Assembly: GCA_963803425.1 (NCBI GenBank)
Contig: CAWDMA010000001.1
Location: forward strand, 1,550,001-1,614,000
Source of the DNA: DASPWW01 sp963803425
Lineage (GTDB): Bacteria; Actinomycetota; Thermoleophilia; Solirubrobacterales; 70-9
Reading direction: 5' to 3'
Length of the DNA stretch: 64,000 bases
The translations under genes were made by a program, and so were the position numbers. The notes under the pieces were generated by a model. That model was not told where the DNA came from. It did no database searches and worked only from the letters and a program-made list of their open reading frames with translations. This document shows positions 35,608 through 43,681 of this stretch, in pieces (positions within the stretch are counted from its first letter, which is position 1; the number at the start of each line of letters is the position of its first letter).

Positions 35608-36167
35608 GGCGCGTACTCCAGGATCAGCTTCTGGACCTGCTTGAACTCGTCGGTGCCGGCCCGGCCGAGCAGCTCGAACAGCGCGGTCTCCACCGAGGTG
35701 ATCACGGCGCCCGCCTGCTCCACCTTGTGCAGGCCGAGCTTCCAGTTCGACTTCGCCCGCGAGCCGACGGCGTCCTCGGCGACGTGCACGTGCACCCCGT
35801 TCGTGAGCAGGTCGAGCACGGTCTGGTTCACGCACACGTGGGTCTCGATCCCGCACACGAGCGCCTGGTCGCGGGCGCCGAGGTCGAACCCGTCGGCCCG
35901 CGCCGCGGAGAAGCACACCTTCTCGATCGGCTCGGCCCCCTCCGGGAGGTGCTCCGCGACTTCGGGCACCGTGTGCCCGAGGCCCTTCGGGTACTGCTCG
36001 GTGGCGACGATCGGGATCCCGATCGCCTTCGCGCCCTCGACCAGGGTGACGGTCGCGCGGGCGACGTCCTCGAACACCGGGACCGCCTTCCGGAACGCCT
36101 CCTGGACGTCGACCACGACCAGCGCCGCCCGGTCGGGATCGAGCTTGGGGACCGAGTCAGCGCTCAA
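35604..36167 (-). CDS. Isochorismatase-family hydrolase inside the pyrimidine operon
   Basis: A 187-residue cysteine hydrolase. ALVVVDVQEAFRKAVPVFED carries the catalytic Asp, TEQYPKGLGHTVPEVAEHLP and PIEKVCFSAARADGF the Lys, and ALVCGIETHVCVNQTVLDLL the nucleophilic Cys, all consistent with the ISOC1/YcaC-like branch. It overlaps pyrC (TTGA) and carA (GTGA), so it is truly in the operon. Relatives hydrolyse amides, carbamoyl groups or isochorismate; a housecleaning role for a pyrimidine or carbamoyl by-product is inferred. The start is TTG. Confidence 0.9.
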   Translation of the reverse strand: MSADSVPKLDPDRAALVVVDVQEAFRKAVPVFEDVARATVTLVEGAKAIGIPIVATEQYPKGLGHTVPEVAEHLPEGAEPIEKVCFSAARADGFDLGARDQALVCGIETHVCVNQTVLDLLTNGVHVHVAEDAVGSRAKSNWKLGLHKVEQAGAVITSVETALFELLGRAGTDEFKQVQKLILEYAP

Positions 36168-37510
36168 GCCGCGACCCCCATCGCGAAGCTTCGCTGCCTG
36201 TAGGCGACCTTGCCCGCGACGACGGTGATCAGGACCCGGCTGCGCAGCCTGCGGCCGGCGAAGCATGAGTTGTCGGAGCGGCTCTCCCACCCCTCGGCCG
36301 CGGCCTCCCACTCGGCCTCGGGATCGATCAGGACCGCGTTCGCCTCGCTCCCCGGCGCCAGCGAGGGGACCTCGAACCCGAACGGCGCCGCTCCGGCGGT
36401 CATCCGCTCGACCAGCAGCTCCAGATCGATCACCCCTGGGAGGACGAGGTCCGTGAACAGGACCGGGAACGCGGTCTCCAGCCCGGTGACGCCCATCGCG
36501 GCCTGCTCGAACGGGACCTCCTTCTCCTCGGTGGCGTGCGGCGCGTGATCGGTGGCGACGCAGTCGATCACGCCGGAGCGAAGTCCCTCGATCAGCGCCT
36601 GACGGTCGTCCTCGGAGCGCAGCGGCGGGTTCATCTTGAACCGGGAGTCGAGGCTGCGGACCGCGTCGACGGTGAGCGTCAGGTGGTGCGGGGTCACCTC
36701 CGAGGTGACCTGCACGCCGGCCTGCTTGGCGAGCTCGACCGCGTCGACTGAGGCGCGGGCGGAGAGATGAAGGACGTGGATCCGGGCGCCCTCGTAGCCC
36801 GCGATCGCCGCGTCCCGGGCGATCATGGTCGACTCCGACACCGCGGGGATCCCGGCCAGCCCGACCGCCGCGGAGACCGCGCCCTCGTGCATCACCCCGT
36901 CGCCGGAGAGGTCGGGGTCCTCCTCGTGCAGGGCGAGCACGCCGCCGGCGAGCCGCTGGTACTGCATCGCGCGGCGCAGGACATGAGCCGAGGGGACGGG
37001 CGACCCGTCGTCCGAGAACCCGACCGCGCCCGCCTCGCGCAGCTCGGCCATCTCGGTGAGCTCCTGTCCCGATATGGCCCGGGTGATCGCCGCGACGAAC
37101 CCGACCGGGACCGACGCCTCGCCCTCGGCGCGCTGGCGAAGCGCCTCCACCGACGACGCGACGTCAACGGGGGGGTCGGTGTTGGGCATCGCCAGCACGC
37201 CGCAGTACCCGCCGGCCGCGGCGGCGCGGGTGCCGGTCTCGATGTCCTCCTTGTGCTCGTGGCCCGGGGTGCGGAGGTGGACGTGCGGGTCGAAGAAGGC
37301 CGGCAGCGCCAGCAGACCCTCCGCATCGACGGACTCGAGCTCGCCGGCCTCGGCTGTGCCGGGGGCGGCGAGCTCTGCGATCTCGCCGTCGCGGATGACG
37401 ACGTCACGGGCCTCGTCGATGCCGGCGCGCGGATCGAGCGCGCGCGCCCCCCGCAGGACGAGCCCGGGCGAGTCCGCGCGGCGCCAGCTCAGCGAGGAGA
37501 TCGCGCTCAC
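36164..37510 (-). CDS. pyrC: Dihydroorotase
   Basis: A 448-residue type I dihydroorotase: PAFFDPHVHLRTPGHEHKED (metal-binding HxH), GFSDDGSPVPSAHVLRRAMQ, LALHEEDPDL, IHVLHLSARASVDAVELAK, VTPHHLTLT, and CVATDHAPHATEEKEVPFE with the catalytic Asp. It closes carbamoyl aspartate to dihydroorotate. The GTG start overlaps pyrB by 4 nt (GTGA), as is common in actinobacterial pyrRBC operons. Confidence 0.95.
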   Translation of the reverse strand: MSAISSLSWRRADSPGLVLRGARALDPRAGIDEARDVVIRDGEIAELAAPGTAEAGELESVDAEGLLALPAFFDPHVHLRTPGHEHKEDIETGTRAAAAGGYCGVLAMPNTDPPVDVASSVEALRQRAEGEASVPVGFVAAITRAISGQELTEMAELREAGAVGFSDDGSPVPSAHVLRRAMQYQRLAGGVLALHEEDPDLSGDGVMHEGAVSAAVGLAGIPAVSESTMIARDAAIAGYEGARIHVLHLSARASVDAVELAKQAGVQVTSEVTPHHLTLTVDAVRSLDSRFKMNPPLRSEDDRQALIEGLRSGVIDCVATDHAPHATEEKEVPFEQAAMGVTGLETAFPVLFTDLVLPGVIDLELLVERMTAGAAPFGFEVPSLAPGSEANAVLIDPEAEWEAAAEGWESRSDNSCFAGRRLRSRVLITVVAGKVAYRQRSFAMGVAA

Positions 37511-38466
37511 GCCGGCTGTCCGATCGGGGAGGGCTCGCTGGCACCCGGCTGCGGCGCGCCGCGGGCGCGCTCGCCGCCGGTGAGCAGCTCGTACAGGATC
37601 GCCATTCGCACCACCAGCCCGCTCTCGACCTGCTCGGTGATCAGGGAGTTGGGCGAGTCGATCACCTCGGCCGACAGCTCCACCCCGCGGTTGACCGGAC
37701 CGGGGTGCATGAGCAGCTGGCGAGGCGACAGCCGCCGGGAGTCGATCTGGTAGTGCTCGGCGTACTCTCGGATCGAGGGGACGAAGCTCTCCTTCATCCG
37801 CTCGTTCTGCATCCGGAGCGCGTACACGACGTCCGCCTGTCCGAGCTCGTCGAGCGTGTAGGCCACCTCGCACCCGAGCGACTCGATGTCGCGCGGGATC
37901 AGCGTCGGCGGACCGCACACCGTCACCTCGGCGCCGATCGCGCGGAAGGCGAGGATGTTCGAGCGGGCTACCCGGCTGTGCATCACGTCCCCGACGATCC
38001 AGATCCTGCGCCCCTCGAGCGAGCCGAGCCGGCGCCGCAGCGTGAACACGTCGAGCAGCGCCTGACTCGGGTGCTCGTGCTTGCCATCGCCCGCGTTGAT
38101 CACCACGGCATCGGTCCATCGGGTGATCAGCTCGGCGGCGCCCGCGTGTGGGGACCGGATCACGATCGCCGCCGGGTGATAGGCGGTCAGGGTGGCGACC
38201 GTGTCCTTCAGCGACTCGCCTTTGTCGACCGAGGAACCGGCCGACTTCACCGAGACCAGGTCGGCCGAGAGCCGTTTCGCGGCGAGCTCGAAGGACGAGC
38301 TGGTCCGGGTGCTCGACTCGAAGAACAGGTTGACGATCGTCCGCCCGCGCAGGGTCGGGACCTTCTTGATGTCGCGCCGGCCCACCTCCGCGAAGGACTC
38401 GGCGCGCTCCATGATCCGCTCGATGTCGGCGCGGTCGAGGTGCTCGACCGCGAGCAGGTGCTTCAT
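37507..38466 (-). CDS. pyrB: Aspartate carbamoyltransferase catalytic subunit
   Basis: A 319-residue ATCase: NLFFESSTRTSSSFELAAKRL (carbamoyl-phosphate site STRTS), PAAIVIRSPHAGAAELI, DGKHEHPSQALLDVFTLRR, and LLMHPGPVNRGVEL. It condenses aspartate and carbamoyl phosphate. No pyrI regulatory subunit is present, consistent with PyrR-type control. Overlaps pyrR by 4 nt (ATGA). Confidence 0.97.
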   Translation of the reverse strand: MKHLLAVEHLDRADIERIMERAESFAEVGRRDIKKVPTLRGRTIVNLFFESSTRTSSSFELAAKRLSADLVSVKSAGSSVDKGESLKDTVATLTAYHPAAIVIRSPHAGAAELITRWTDAVVINAGDGKHEHPSQALLDVFTLRRRLGSLEGRRIWIVGDVMHSRVARSNILAFRAIGAEVTVCGPPTLIPRDIESLGCEVAYTLDELGQADVVYALRMQNERMKESFVPSIREYAEHYQIDSRRLSPRQLLMHPGPVNRGVELSAEVIDSPNSLITEQVESGLVVRMAILYELLTGGERARGAPQPGASEPSPIGQPA

Positions 38467-39053
38467 GCCTCTCCCCTCCGTTCAGCGGTGGCGACCCTCG
38501 TCCCCGCCCCGGCAGCGTCGATCGTCACCTGGTCGTTGTGATCGACCTCATCGAGGCGCACGTTGACGCGCTCCTCGCGCGAGGTCGGAAGGTTCTTTCC
38601 CACGTAGTCCGGCCTGATCGGGAGCTCGCGATGGCCGCGGTCGACGAGCACGGCGAGCTGGACCCGGTCGGGGCGTCCATAGTCGAACAGCGCGTCGACC
38701 GCCGCCCGCACGGTCCGGCCCGTGAACAGGACGTCGTCGACCAGCACCACCGTGCGCCCCGTTGGATCGAAGTCGAGGTGGGAGGCGTGCACGACGGGCT
38801 GCGCGCCCGGCGCGCGCGAGTCGACGTCGTCGCGGTAGAAGGAGATGTCCAGGTCGCCGAGCGGCACCTCGGAGCCGGTCTGCTCGGAGACGAGAGCGTG
38901 CAGTCGGGTGGCGAGGATCGCGCCGCGGGTGTGGATCCCGACCAAGGCGATCCCGTCCCCGTCGGGGTTCTTCTCGACGATCTCGTGCGCGATCCGCAGC
39001 ACCGTGCGGCGCACGTCGTCACCGTCGAGCACGACCTTCTCGTGCTGCTCCAC
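38463..39053 (-). CDS. pyrR: Pyrimidine operon regulator / uracil phosphoribosyltransferase PyrR
   Basis: A 196-residue PyrR: LRIAHEIVEKNPDGDGIALVGIHTRGA, RDDVDSRAPGAQPVV, and the PRPP-binding signature VVLVDDVLFTGRTVRAAVDAL. PyrR binds UMP/UTP and the leader RNA of its own operon and usually has weak UPRTase activity. The GTG start lies 6 nt after AAGGGG, a ribosome-binding site buried in a PyrR-type RNA hairpin, so PyrR probably represses its own translation. Confidence 0.96.
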   Translation of the reverse strand: MEQHEKVVLDGDDVRRTVLRIAHEIVEKNPDGDGIALVGIHTRGAILATRLHALVSEQTGSEVPLGDLDISFYRDDVDSRAPGAQPVVHASHLDFDPTGRTVVLVDDVLFTGRTVRAAVDALFDYGRPDRVQLAVLVDRGHRELPIRPDYVGKNLPTSREERVNVRLDEVDHNDQVTIDAAGAGTRVATAERRGEA

Positions 39054-39059
39054 TTCGCG

Positions 39060-39111
39060 CCCCTTCCTGGCCTCTCCGGACCGGGTTAAAGGAACAACCG
39101 CGACGAGCCTA
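39060..39111 (-). promoter_or_regulatory. pyr operon promoter and PyrR-binding leader hairpin
   Basis: On the minus strand a TAGGCT -10 box (39106-39111) is followed by CCTTTAACCCGGTCCGGAGAGGCC...AGGAAGG (39062-39092). The core GTCCGGAGAGGCC fits the known PyrR-binding consensus (UCCNGNGAGGY) and is closed by a CCTT/AAGG stem. The 3' strand AAGG is itself the Shine-Dalgarno (AAGGGG) for the pyrR GTG at 39051-39053. UMP-bound PyrR would lock the stem and block translation, as reported for mycobacteria; no terminator is needed. Confidence 0.78.
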
Positions 39112-39142
39112 CCAGGGGGCGGTGACGCGGTCGCCGGCCTCG

Positions 39143-40039
39143 ATGCACGAAGATCGCAGCGTGCGGGAAGAGGTCGAGGCGATCATCGAAGCCCACCGCG
39201 CCGCGGGGCGGCGGTTCGAGGCGGGCGGCGTCGGCAGCTTCGTCCGCGACCAGGGGGCGGGACCGGCGGTGGTGATGCTGCACGGCGTCCCGTCGAACTC
39301 CTATCTGTACCGGAAGATGGTCCCGCTGGTCGCCGACCGCGGGATGCGGGCGGTCGCGTTCGACTTCCCGGGACTCGGTCTGGCCGACCGGCCGGAGGGC
39401 TACGACTACACGTGGGGCGGGCTGGCGCGGTTCACGGGTGCGGCGATCGACGCGCTCGAGATCGACCGGTGCCACCTCGTCGTCCACGACATCGGCGGCC
39501 CGATCGGGTTCGAGTGGGCGATCGCCAACCCAGCCCGGGTCGCGTCGATGACGATCCTGAACACGTTTGCGAACCCGGCTACCTTCCACCGGCCGTGGTC
39601 GATGCATCCGTTCTCGATCCGCGGGGTCGGCGAGGTGTTCCTCGGGACGATGACCCGGTTCGCCTTCGCCCAGCTCTTCTACCTGCAGGGGGTCGAGGAT
39701 CGCGGCGCGGTGCCGCGGCCCGAGGTGTACGCGTACTACGACCTGCTGAAGCGAGAGGACCGCGGGCGCGCGTTCCTGAGGGTGATGCGGGGGTTCGAGC
39801 TGACCGAGGAGAAGCAGCGCCTGTTCGACGACGGGCTGGCCGCGGATAGCCGGCCGTACCCCGCGCAGATCGTGTGGGGCGCGAGGGACCCGGCACTCGG
39901 CGAGAGCCGGCTCGCCGAGGTGAAGCAGGCGGTCGGTGTCGACGACCCGATCCTGCTCCCGGCCAAGCACTTCCTGCAGGAGGACCAGGCGCCGGCGATC
40001 GTGAACGCCGTCGCCGGGCTGGTCGAGCGGACGGGCTAG
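39143..40039 (+). CDS. Alpha/beta hydrolase with aspartate nucleophile (dehalogenase-like)
   Basis: A 298-residue hydrolase. VVMLHGVPSNSYLYRKMVPL is the oxyanion region, FDFPGLGLADRPEGYDYT follows, and the nucleophile elbow is LVVHDIGGPIGFEW with Asp116. The His is in LPAKHFLQEDQAP and the acid near IVWGARDPALG. Haloalkane dehalogenases and related carbon-halogen or epoxide hydrolases have this layout, but the Trp next to the Asp is replaced by Ile, so the halide site may differ. It is divergent from pyrR and its stop shares a CTAG with RNase Z. Confidence 0.85.
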   Translation: MHEDRSVREEVEAIIEAHRAAGRRFEAGGVGSFVRDQGAGPAVVMLHGVPSNSYLYRKMVPLVADRGMRAVAFDFPGLGLADRPEGYDYTWGGLARFTGAAIDALEIDRCHLVVHDIGGPIGFEWAIANPARVASMTILNTFANPATFHRPWSMHPFSIRGVGEVFLGTMTRFAFAQLFYLQGVEDRGAVPRPEVYAYYDLLKREDRGRAFLRVMRGFELTEEKQRLFDDGLAADSRPYPAQIVWGARDPALGESRLAEVKQAVGVDDPILLPAKHFLQEDQAPAIVNAVAGLVERTG

Positions 40040-41025
40040 CCGCCCGGGGCGGGCGGCGCATCGCGGGCGGGCGCCTCGACGCCCTGCAGCGCGCCCTTGT
40101 GGACCAGCTTCGGCTCGCCCCGCTCCGGCAGCGGGATCTCGGCGACGTCGAAGTCGCGCGGTGCGACCGCGCCGCGGACGACCTCGCGCGCCTCGGCGAG
40201 CACGTCGCTGACGTTGTAGCGGGAGGAGACGTGGACGAGCGCGAGCAGCTTCACCTTCGCCGCGCGGGCGAGGATCGCCGCGTCGCGGGCGGTCGAGTGG
40301 CGGGTCTCGCGGGCGCGCTCGGCCTCGTCCATCGAGAAGCTGCCGTCGTGGACGAGCAGGTCGGCCTCGCGGGCCGCGGCCGCGGTCTCGGAGCAGGGCG
40401 CCGTGTCGCCGGTGATCACGATCCGGCGCCCGGCGCGAACCTCGCCCATCACGTCCTCGGGCCGCACCGGCCCGTCGGCGCCCTCCACCGTCTCACCGCC
40501 CTGGATGCGACCGAACTCGGGGCCCGAGGCGATGCCAAGCGCGGCGGCGCGCTCGGGGTCGAACCGGCCGGGGCGCTCGTCCTCGACCAGCGCGTACCCG
40601 TACGCGCCGGCGCCGTGGTCGACGGGGAAGGGGCGGACCTCGTACCCTTCGTGGCGCACGCCCTCCTCCGGCTGGAGCTCGACCAGCTCGACGCCGTAGG
40701 AGGGCCGGCCGACGATCCGGCGGATCGCCCCGAACAGATCCTTCAGCCCGGGCGGCCCGTGGATCACGATCGGCCGGTCGCGGTCGAGCAGTTGGTAGGT
40801 GCGCAGCAGCCCCGGCAGCCCCAGGTAGTGGTCGGCGTGGTAGTGGGTCAGGTAGACCTCGTCGACGTGCGTCAGCCCGGTGGAGCTCTGCATCTGGCGC
40901 TGCGCGCCCTCGCCGCAGTCGAACAGCAGCCGCTCCCCTCCCCGCCGCACCATCAGGCACGCCGTCGCGCGCCGTGCCGTCGGCACCGCGCCGCCCGTCC
41001 CGAGGAAGACCACTGAGAGATCCAC
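40036..41025 (-). CDS. rnz: Ribonuclease Z
   Basis: A 329-residue tRNA 3'-processing enzyme of the metallo-beta-lactamase fold: VFLGTGGAVPTARRATACLM, then the zinc motif LTHYHADHYLGLPGLLRTYQ, HGPPGLKDLFGAIRRIVG, VITGDTAPCSETAAAAR and LVHVSSRYNVSDVLAEARE. It trims tRNAs lacking an encoded CCA, consistent with the CCA-less tRNA-Arg nearby. The GTG start lies 7 nt after a TACGCT box (leaderless). Confidence 0.93.
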   Translation of the reverse strand: MDLSVVFLGTGGAVPTARRATACLMVRRGGERLLFDCGEGAQRQMQSSTGLTHVDEVYLTHYHADHYLGLPGLLRTYQLLDRDRPIVIHGPPGLKDLFGAIRRIVGRPSYGVELVELQPEEGVRHEGYEVRPFPVDHGAGAYGYALVEDERPGRFDPERAAALGIASGPEFGRIQGGETVEGADGPVRPEDVMGEVRAGRRIVITGDTAPCSETAAAAREADLLVHDGSFSMDEAERARETRHSTARDAAILARAAKVKLLALVHVSSRYNVSDVLAEAREVVRGAVAPRDFDVAEIPLPERGEPKLVHKGALQGVEAPARDAPPAPGG

Positions 41026-41062
41026 GGCGCAGAGCGTAGATATGGGGACAGTCACGAGGGGG

Positions 41063-41555
41063 CTAGGTCGTACTCGCCCCTTTGGAAACCTGCACCACCG
41101 CATTGACGGTCCACGTCTCGACAGCGAATTCCGATGCCAGCCGCGTACGCCGCTTCTGGATGTTCTTCGTGGGTTCCAGCCGCAGCCTGCCCTCGGTGCT
41201 CGCCACGCCGTCGATGGGGACCAGATACACCGCGTCACCCGGCGGGTAGTCAGACGCCAAACATGTCCGCCAGGCCGACGTACGGCTGGGGACCTCGCCC
41301 ATGATCGGTCGCACGGCAGTTGAAGACAAGGCAACCGCGGACCGGCCATCCCGTCTTGCACTGGATCCGGAAGAACCTCTGTTCCGAGACGTGGACGACG
41401 AGGTCATACGGTTGGCCGCCGCCAAATGGCACGAGCACATCGAGATCCCGCTGCACGAGCGCCTTGAGTACCGCTGCCTCAGCTGGATTGCCCCGAGTTC
41501 GACCCCCACCAATGTCAACGTACTCCACCCATCGGACAGAACATATGTTCGCCAT
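41063..41555 (-). pseudogene. Frameshifted PD-(D/E)XK endonuclease (group I intron-associated type)
   Basis: The 5' part encodes TRGNPAEAAVLKALVQRDLD then VLVPFGGGQPYDLVVHV and RFFRIQCKTGW, the D...QXK core of the PD-(D/E)XK_5 nuclease family. After DMFGV a stop appears at 41250-41252, and the natural C-terminus (YPPGDAVYLVPIDGV ... TRLASEFAVETW) continues one frame over; removing one base near 41250 restores VDYPPGDAVYLV. Either a decayed selfish-type gene or a sequencing error. It sits 38 nt from tRNA-Arg on the other strand. Confidence 0.75.
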
Positions 41556-41593
41556 CGAGCGGAGCGCCCGCAACGAGTTAAGCTGGTTGCTCA

Positions 41594-41667
41594 GCGCCCG
41601 TAGCTCAGGTGGATAGAGCGCGTGCCTCCGGAGCACGAGGTCACAGGTTCGAGTCCTGTCGGGCGCG
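41594..41667 (+). tRNA. tRNA-Arg (anticodon CCG)
   Basis: A complete 74-nt cloverleaf: acceptor GCGCCCG/CGGGCGC, D-arm with TAGCTCAGGTGGATAGAGC, anticodon arm CGTGC-CTCCGGA-GCACG with CCG at the anticodon, T-arm around CAGGTTCGAGTCCTG, and a G discriminator. CCG reads CGG arginine codons, a common codon in this GC-rich genome. The 3' CCA is not encoded. It is flanked by the broken nuclease and the epimerase gene. Confidence 0.97.
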
Positions 41668-41693
41668 TCGTCGCTTCGCTTCGCCCGTTCTGC

Positions 41694-42683
41694 TTAGGAA
41701 GGTGCAGGTGCGCGCGCGTCTGCGTGCTCCCGGTACCACTCGATCGTCCGCCGCAGCCCCTCCTCGAGCGAGACCTGCGGCGTCCACCCCACCCGCTCGC
41801 GGATCTTGGTCGCGTCGACGAACTGGCGGTCGATCTCGCCGACGGGGTTGCCGGCGCCGCGGATCTCGGGCTCCACGCCCGAGCCCGACAGGCTCGCGAT
41901 CAGCTCCACCACCTCGCGGACGCTGTAGGGCCGCTCGCCGCCCGCGTTGAACGCCTCTCCGCGGACCTCGGCGCGATCGAGCGCACCGGCCAGCGCCAGG
42001 TACGCGCCGACCGCGTCCTCGACGTACAGGAAGTCGCGCACCGGGGAGCCGTCCGAGCGGATCACCGGGGCGCGGCCGTCGATCGCGGCGCTGACCGCCT
42101 CCGGGATCAGCCGCGAGAAGTTCAGGTCTCCTCCTCCGTAGATGTTCGCGAACCGTGTCACCGCGACCGGAACGCCGTAGGAGGGCCAGTAGCTGCGCGC
42201 GATCAGGTCGGCGGCCGACTTCGACGCCTCGTACGGGGCGGTCGGCTGCAGCGCGAACTCCTCCCGGTACGGCAGCTCCTCGTGGGCGCCGTACGCCTTG
42301 TCGGAGGAGGCAACCACCGTTCTCGGCACCTCGAGCTCGCGGCACGCCTCGAGCAGCATCCACGTGCCGCGCACGTTCACGTCGAGGGTCTCCGCCGGCG
42401 CGCCCGCGGCGGTACCGACGATCGTCTGCGCGGCGAGGTGGAAGACCGCGTCCACGCCGCCGTCGCGCAGCGTTCGCGTCAGGAGCTCGCCGTCCCGTAG
42501 ATCGCCGTGCACCTGCTCGACCTCGGTCTCGATCCCGTGCAGCTCGAGCCCGGAGGCGGCGCCGGCGCGCCCCTCGCGGTCGAATGCGATCACCCGGTCG
42601 CCGCGCTCCACGAGCCCGCGGGCGAGCCACGCGCCGACGAAGCCGAGCCCCCCGGTTACGAGCGAACAGCTACCGGATCCCAT
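41694..42683 (-). CDS. NAD-dependent epimerase/dehydratase, CDP-glucose 4,6-dehydratase-like
   Basis: A 329-residue extended SDR: LVTGGLGFVGAWLARGLVERG is the NAD fold, AVFHLAAQTIVG, then catalytic SSDKAYG and YEASKSAADLIARSYW (the Y-X3-K variant), TRFANIYGGGDLNFSRL and RDFLYVEDAVGAYLALAG. The motif set resembles RfbG-type CDP-glucose 4,6-dehydratases and it overlaps a CDP-glucose-pyrophosphorylase-like gene, so a deoxysugar for the cell surface is likely. dTDP- or GDP-sugar use is possible. Confidence 0.85.
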   Translation of the reverse strand: MGSGSCSLVTGGLGFVGAWLARGLVERGDRVIAFDREGRAGAASGLELHGIETEVEQVHGDLRDGELLTRTLRDGGVDAVFHLAAQTIVGTAAGAPAETLDVNVRGTWMLLEACRELEVPRTVVASSDKAYGAHEELPYREEFALQPTAPYEASKSAADLIARSYWPSYGVPVAVTRFANIYGGGDLNFSRLIPEAVSAAIDGRAPVIRSDGSPVRDFLYVEDAVGAYLALAGALDRAEVRGEAFNAGGERPYSVREVVELIASLSGSGVEPEIRGAGNPVGEIDRQFVDATKIRERVGWTPQVSLEEGLRRTIEWYREHADARAPAPS

Positions 42684-43393
42684 ACCCGCCACGGCGGATC
42701 GCCGGACTCCCACAGGTCGTTGAGCAGGACCGCGTCCTTGTAGGTGTCCATACACTCCCAGAAGCCGGCGTGGCGGTGGGCGTGCAGCTGGCCGTCATGC
42801 GCGAGGCGCTCCAGCGGCTCGCGCTCCAGCACGCTCGACTCCGCGAGGTAGTCCCACACCCCGGGCTCGAAGCAGAAGAAGCCGCCGTTCACCCAGTGGT
42901 CGAGCTGCGGCTTCTCGGCGAACCCGCGCACACGGCCGTCGTCGCCGAGCTCGGCGATCCCGAACTGGCTGTGGGGGCGCACGACCGTCACCGTCGCAAG
43001 ATCGCCGTGCGCGGAGTGCGCACGCCCCAGCGCGTCGAGGTCGACGTTCGCGACGCCGTCCGCGTAGGTCGCGTGCACGGTCCCGTCGCCGACCCGGTCC
43101 TCGACGAGCTTGATCCGGCCGCCGGTCGGGGTGTCGCGACCGGTCTCCACGCACTCGATCTCGACGGGCTCAGGCCACTGCTCCGCGGCGACGTACTCGT
43201 CGATCTGATCGCCGAGGTATCCCGTGCACAGCACGAACCGGCGCATCCCCTGGGATGCATAGATCCGTATCACGTGCCACAGGATCGGCCGCCCGCCGAT
43301 CTCGACGAGCGCCTTCGGGATCGAGTGGGTCTTCTCCTGAAGCCTTGTTCCGCGCCCGCCGCACAGAACGACGACGCTCGATGCGTCCTGCAT
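42656..43393 (-). CDS. Nucleotidyltransferase, glucose-1-phosphate cytidylyltransferase-like
   Basis: A 245-residue sugar-1-phosphate nucleotidyltransferase: VVLCGGRGTRLQEKTHSIPKALVEIGGRPILWHVI is the nucleotide-binding signature and matches RfbF. Later parts include YLGDQIDEYV, DGVANVDLDALGRAH, HSQFGIAELGDDGRV, and WVNGGFFCFEPGVWDYL. The product would be CDP-glucose feeding the dehydratase encoded immediately downstream (28-nt overlap). ADP- or GDP-sugar synthesis cannot be excluded. Confidence 0.85.
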   Translation of the reverse strand: MQDASSVVVLCGGRGTRLQEKTHSIPKALVEIGGRPILWHVIRIYASQGMRRFVLCTGYLGDQIDEYVAAEQWPEPVEIECVETGRDTPTGGRIKLVEDRVGDGTVHATYADGVANVDLDALGRAHSAHGDLATVTVVRPHSQFGIAELGDDGRVRGFAEKPQLDHWVNGGFFCFEPGVWDYLAESSVLEREPLERLAHDGQLHAHRHAGFWECMDTYKDAVLLNDLWESGDPPWRVWDPVAVRS

Positions 43394-43408
43394 GCGGAAG
43401 GAGGCTAG

Positions 43409-43681
43409 CTATCCACCCGCAACGGCGGGGAGGATCGTCACCTCGTCGCCGTCCGAGAGCGCCGTCTCGAGCCCGTCGCGAAAGCGGATGTCCTCGCCTC
43501 CGACGTACACGTTCACGAACCGGCGCAGGTCGCCGTCCTCGGTGATCCGCTGCTCGAGGTCCTCGTGGCGCGCGAACACCGCGTCCAGCGCCTGGCCGAC
43601 GGTGGAACCGTCGACCTCGATCTCCCCCTCGCCGTCGGTGACGATGCGCAGCTGGGCGGGGATCTTCACGGTCACCGCCAT
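43409..43681 (-). CDS. MoaD/ThiS-family sulfur carrier protein
   Basis: A 90-residue ubiquitin-fold protein: VTVKIPAQLRIVTDGEGEIE, HEDLEQRITEDGDLRRFVNVYV, DIRFRDGLETALSDGDEVTIL and the C-terminal PAVAGG. The GG end is the site where such carriers become a thiocarboxylate. It begins at the stop of the threonine-synthase-like gene (1-nt overlap), so the two are one operon under a SAM riboswitch. CysO/HcyS-like sulfur delivery is the likely role, rather than molybdopterin synthesis, as no moaE or moeB is nearby. Confidence 0.9.
   Translation of the reverse strand: MAVTVKIPAQLRIVTDGEGEIEVDGSTVGQALDAVFARHEDLEQRITEDGDLRRFVNVYVGGEDIRFRDGLETALSDGDEVTILPAVAGG

Noticed and set aside
41594..41667. Possible integrated element at tRNA-Arg
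   Set aside because: No integrase gene and no direct repeat of the tRNA 3' end was found within the window; only a broken nuclease lies beside it.
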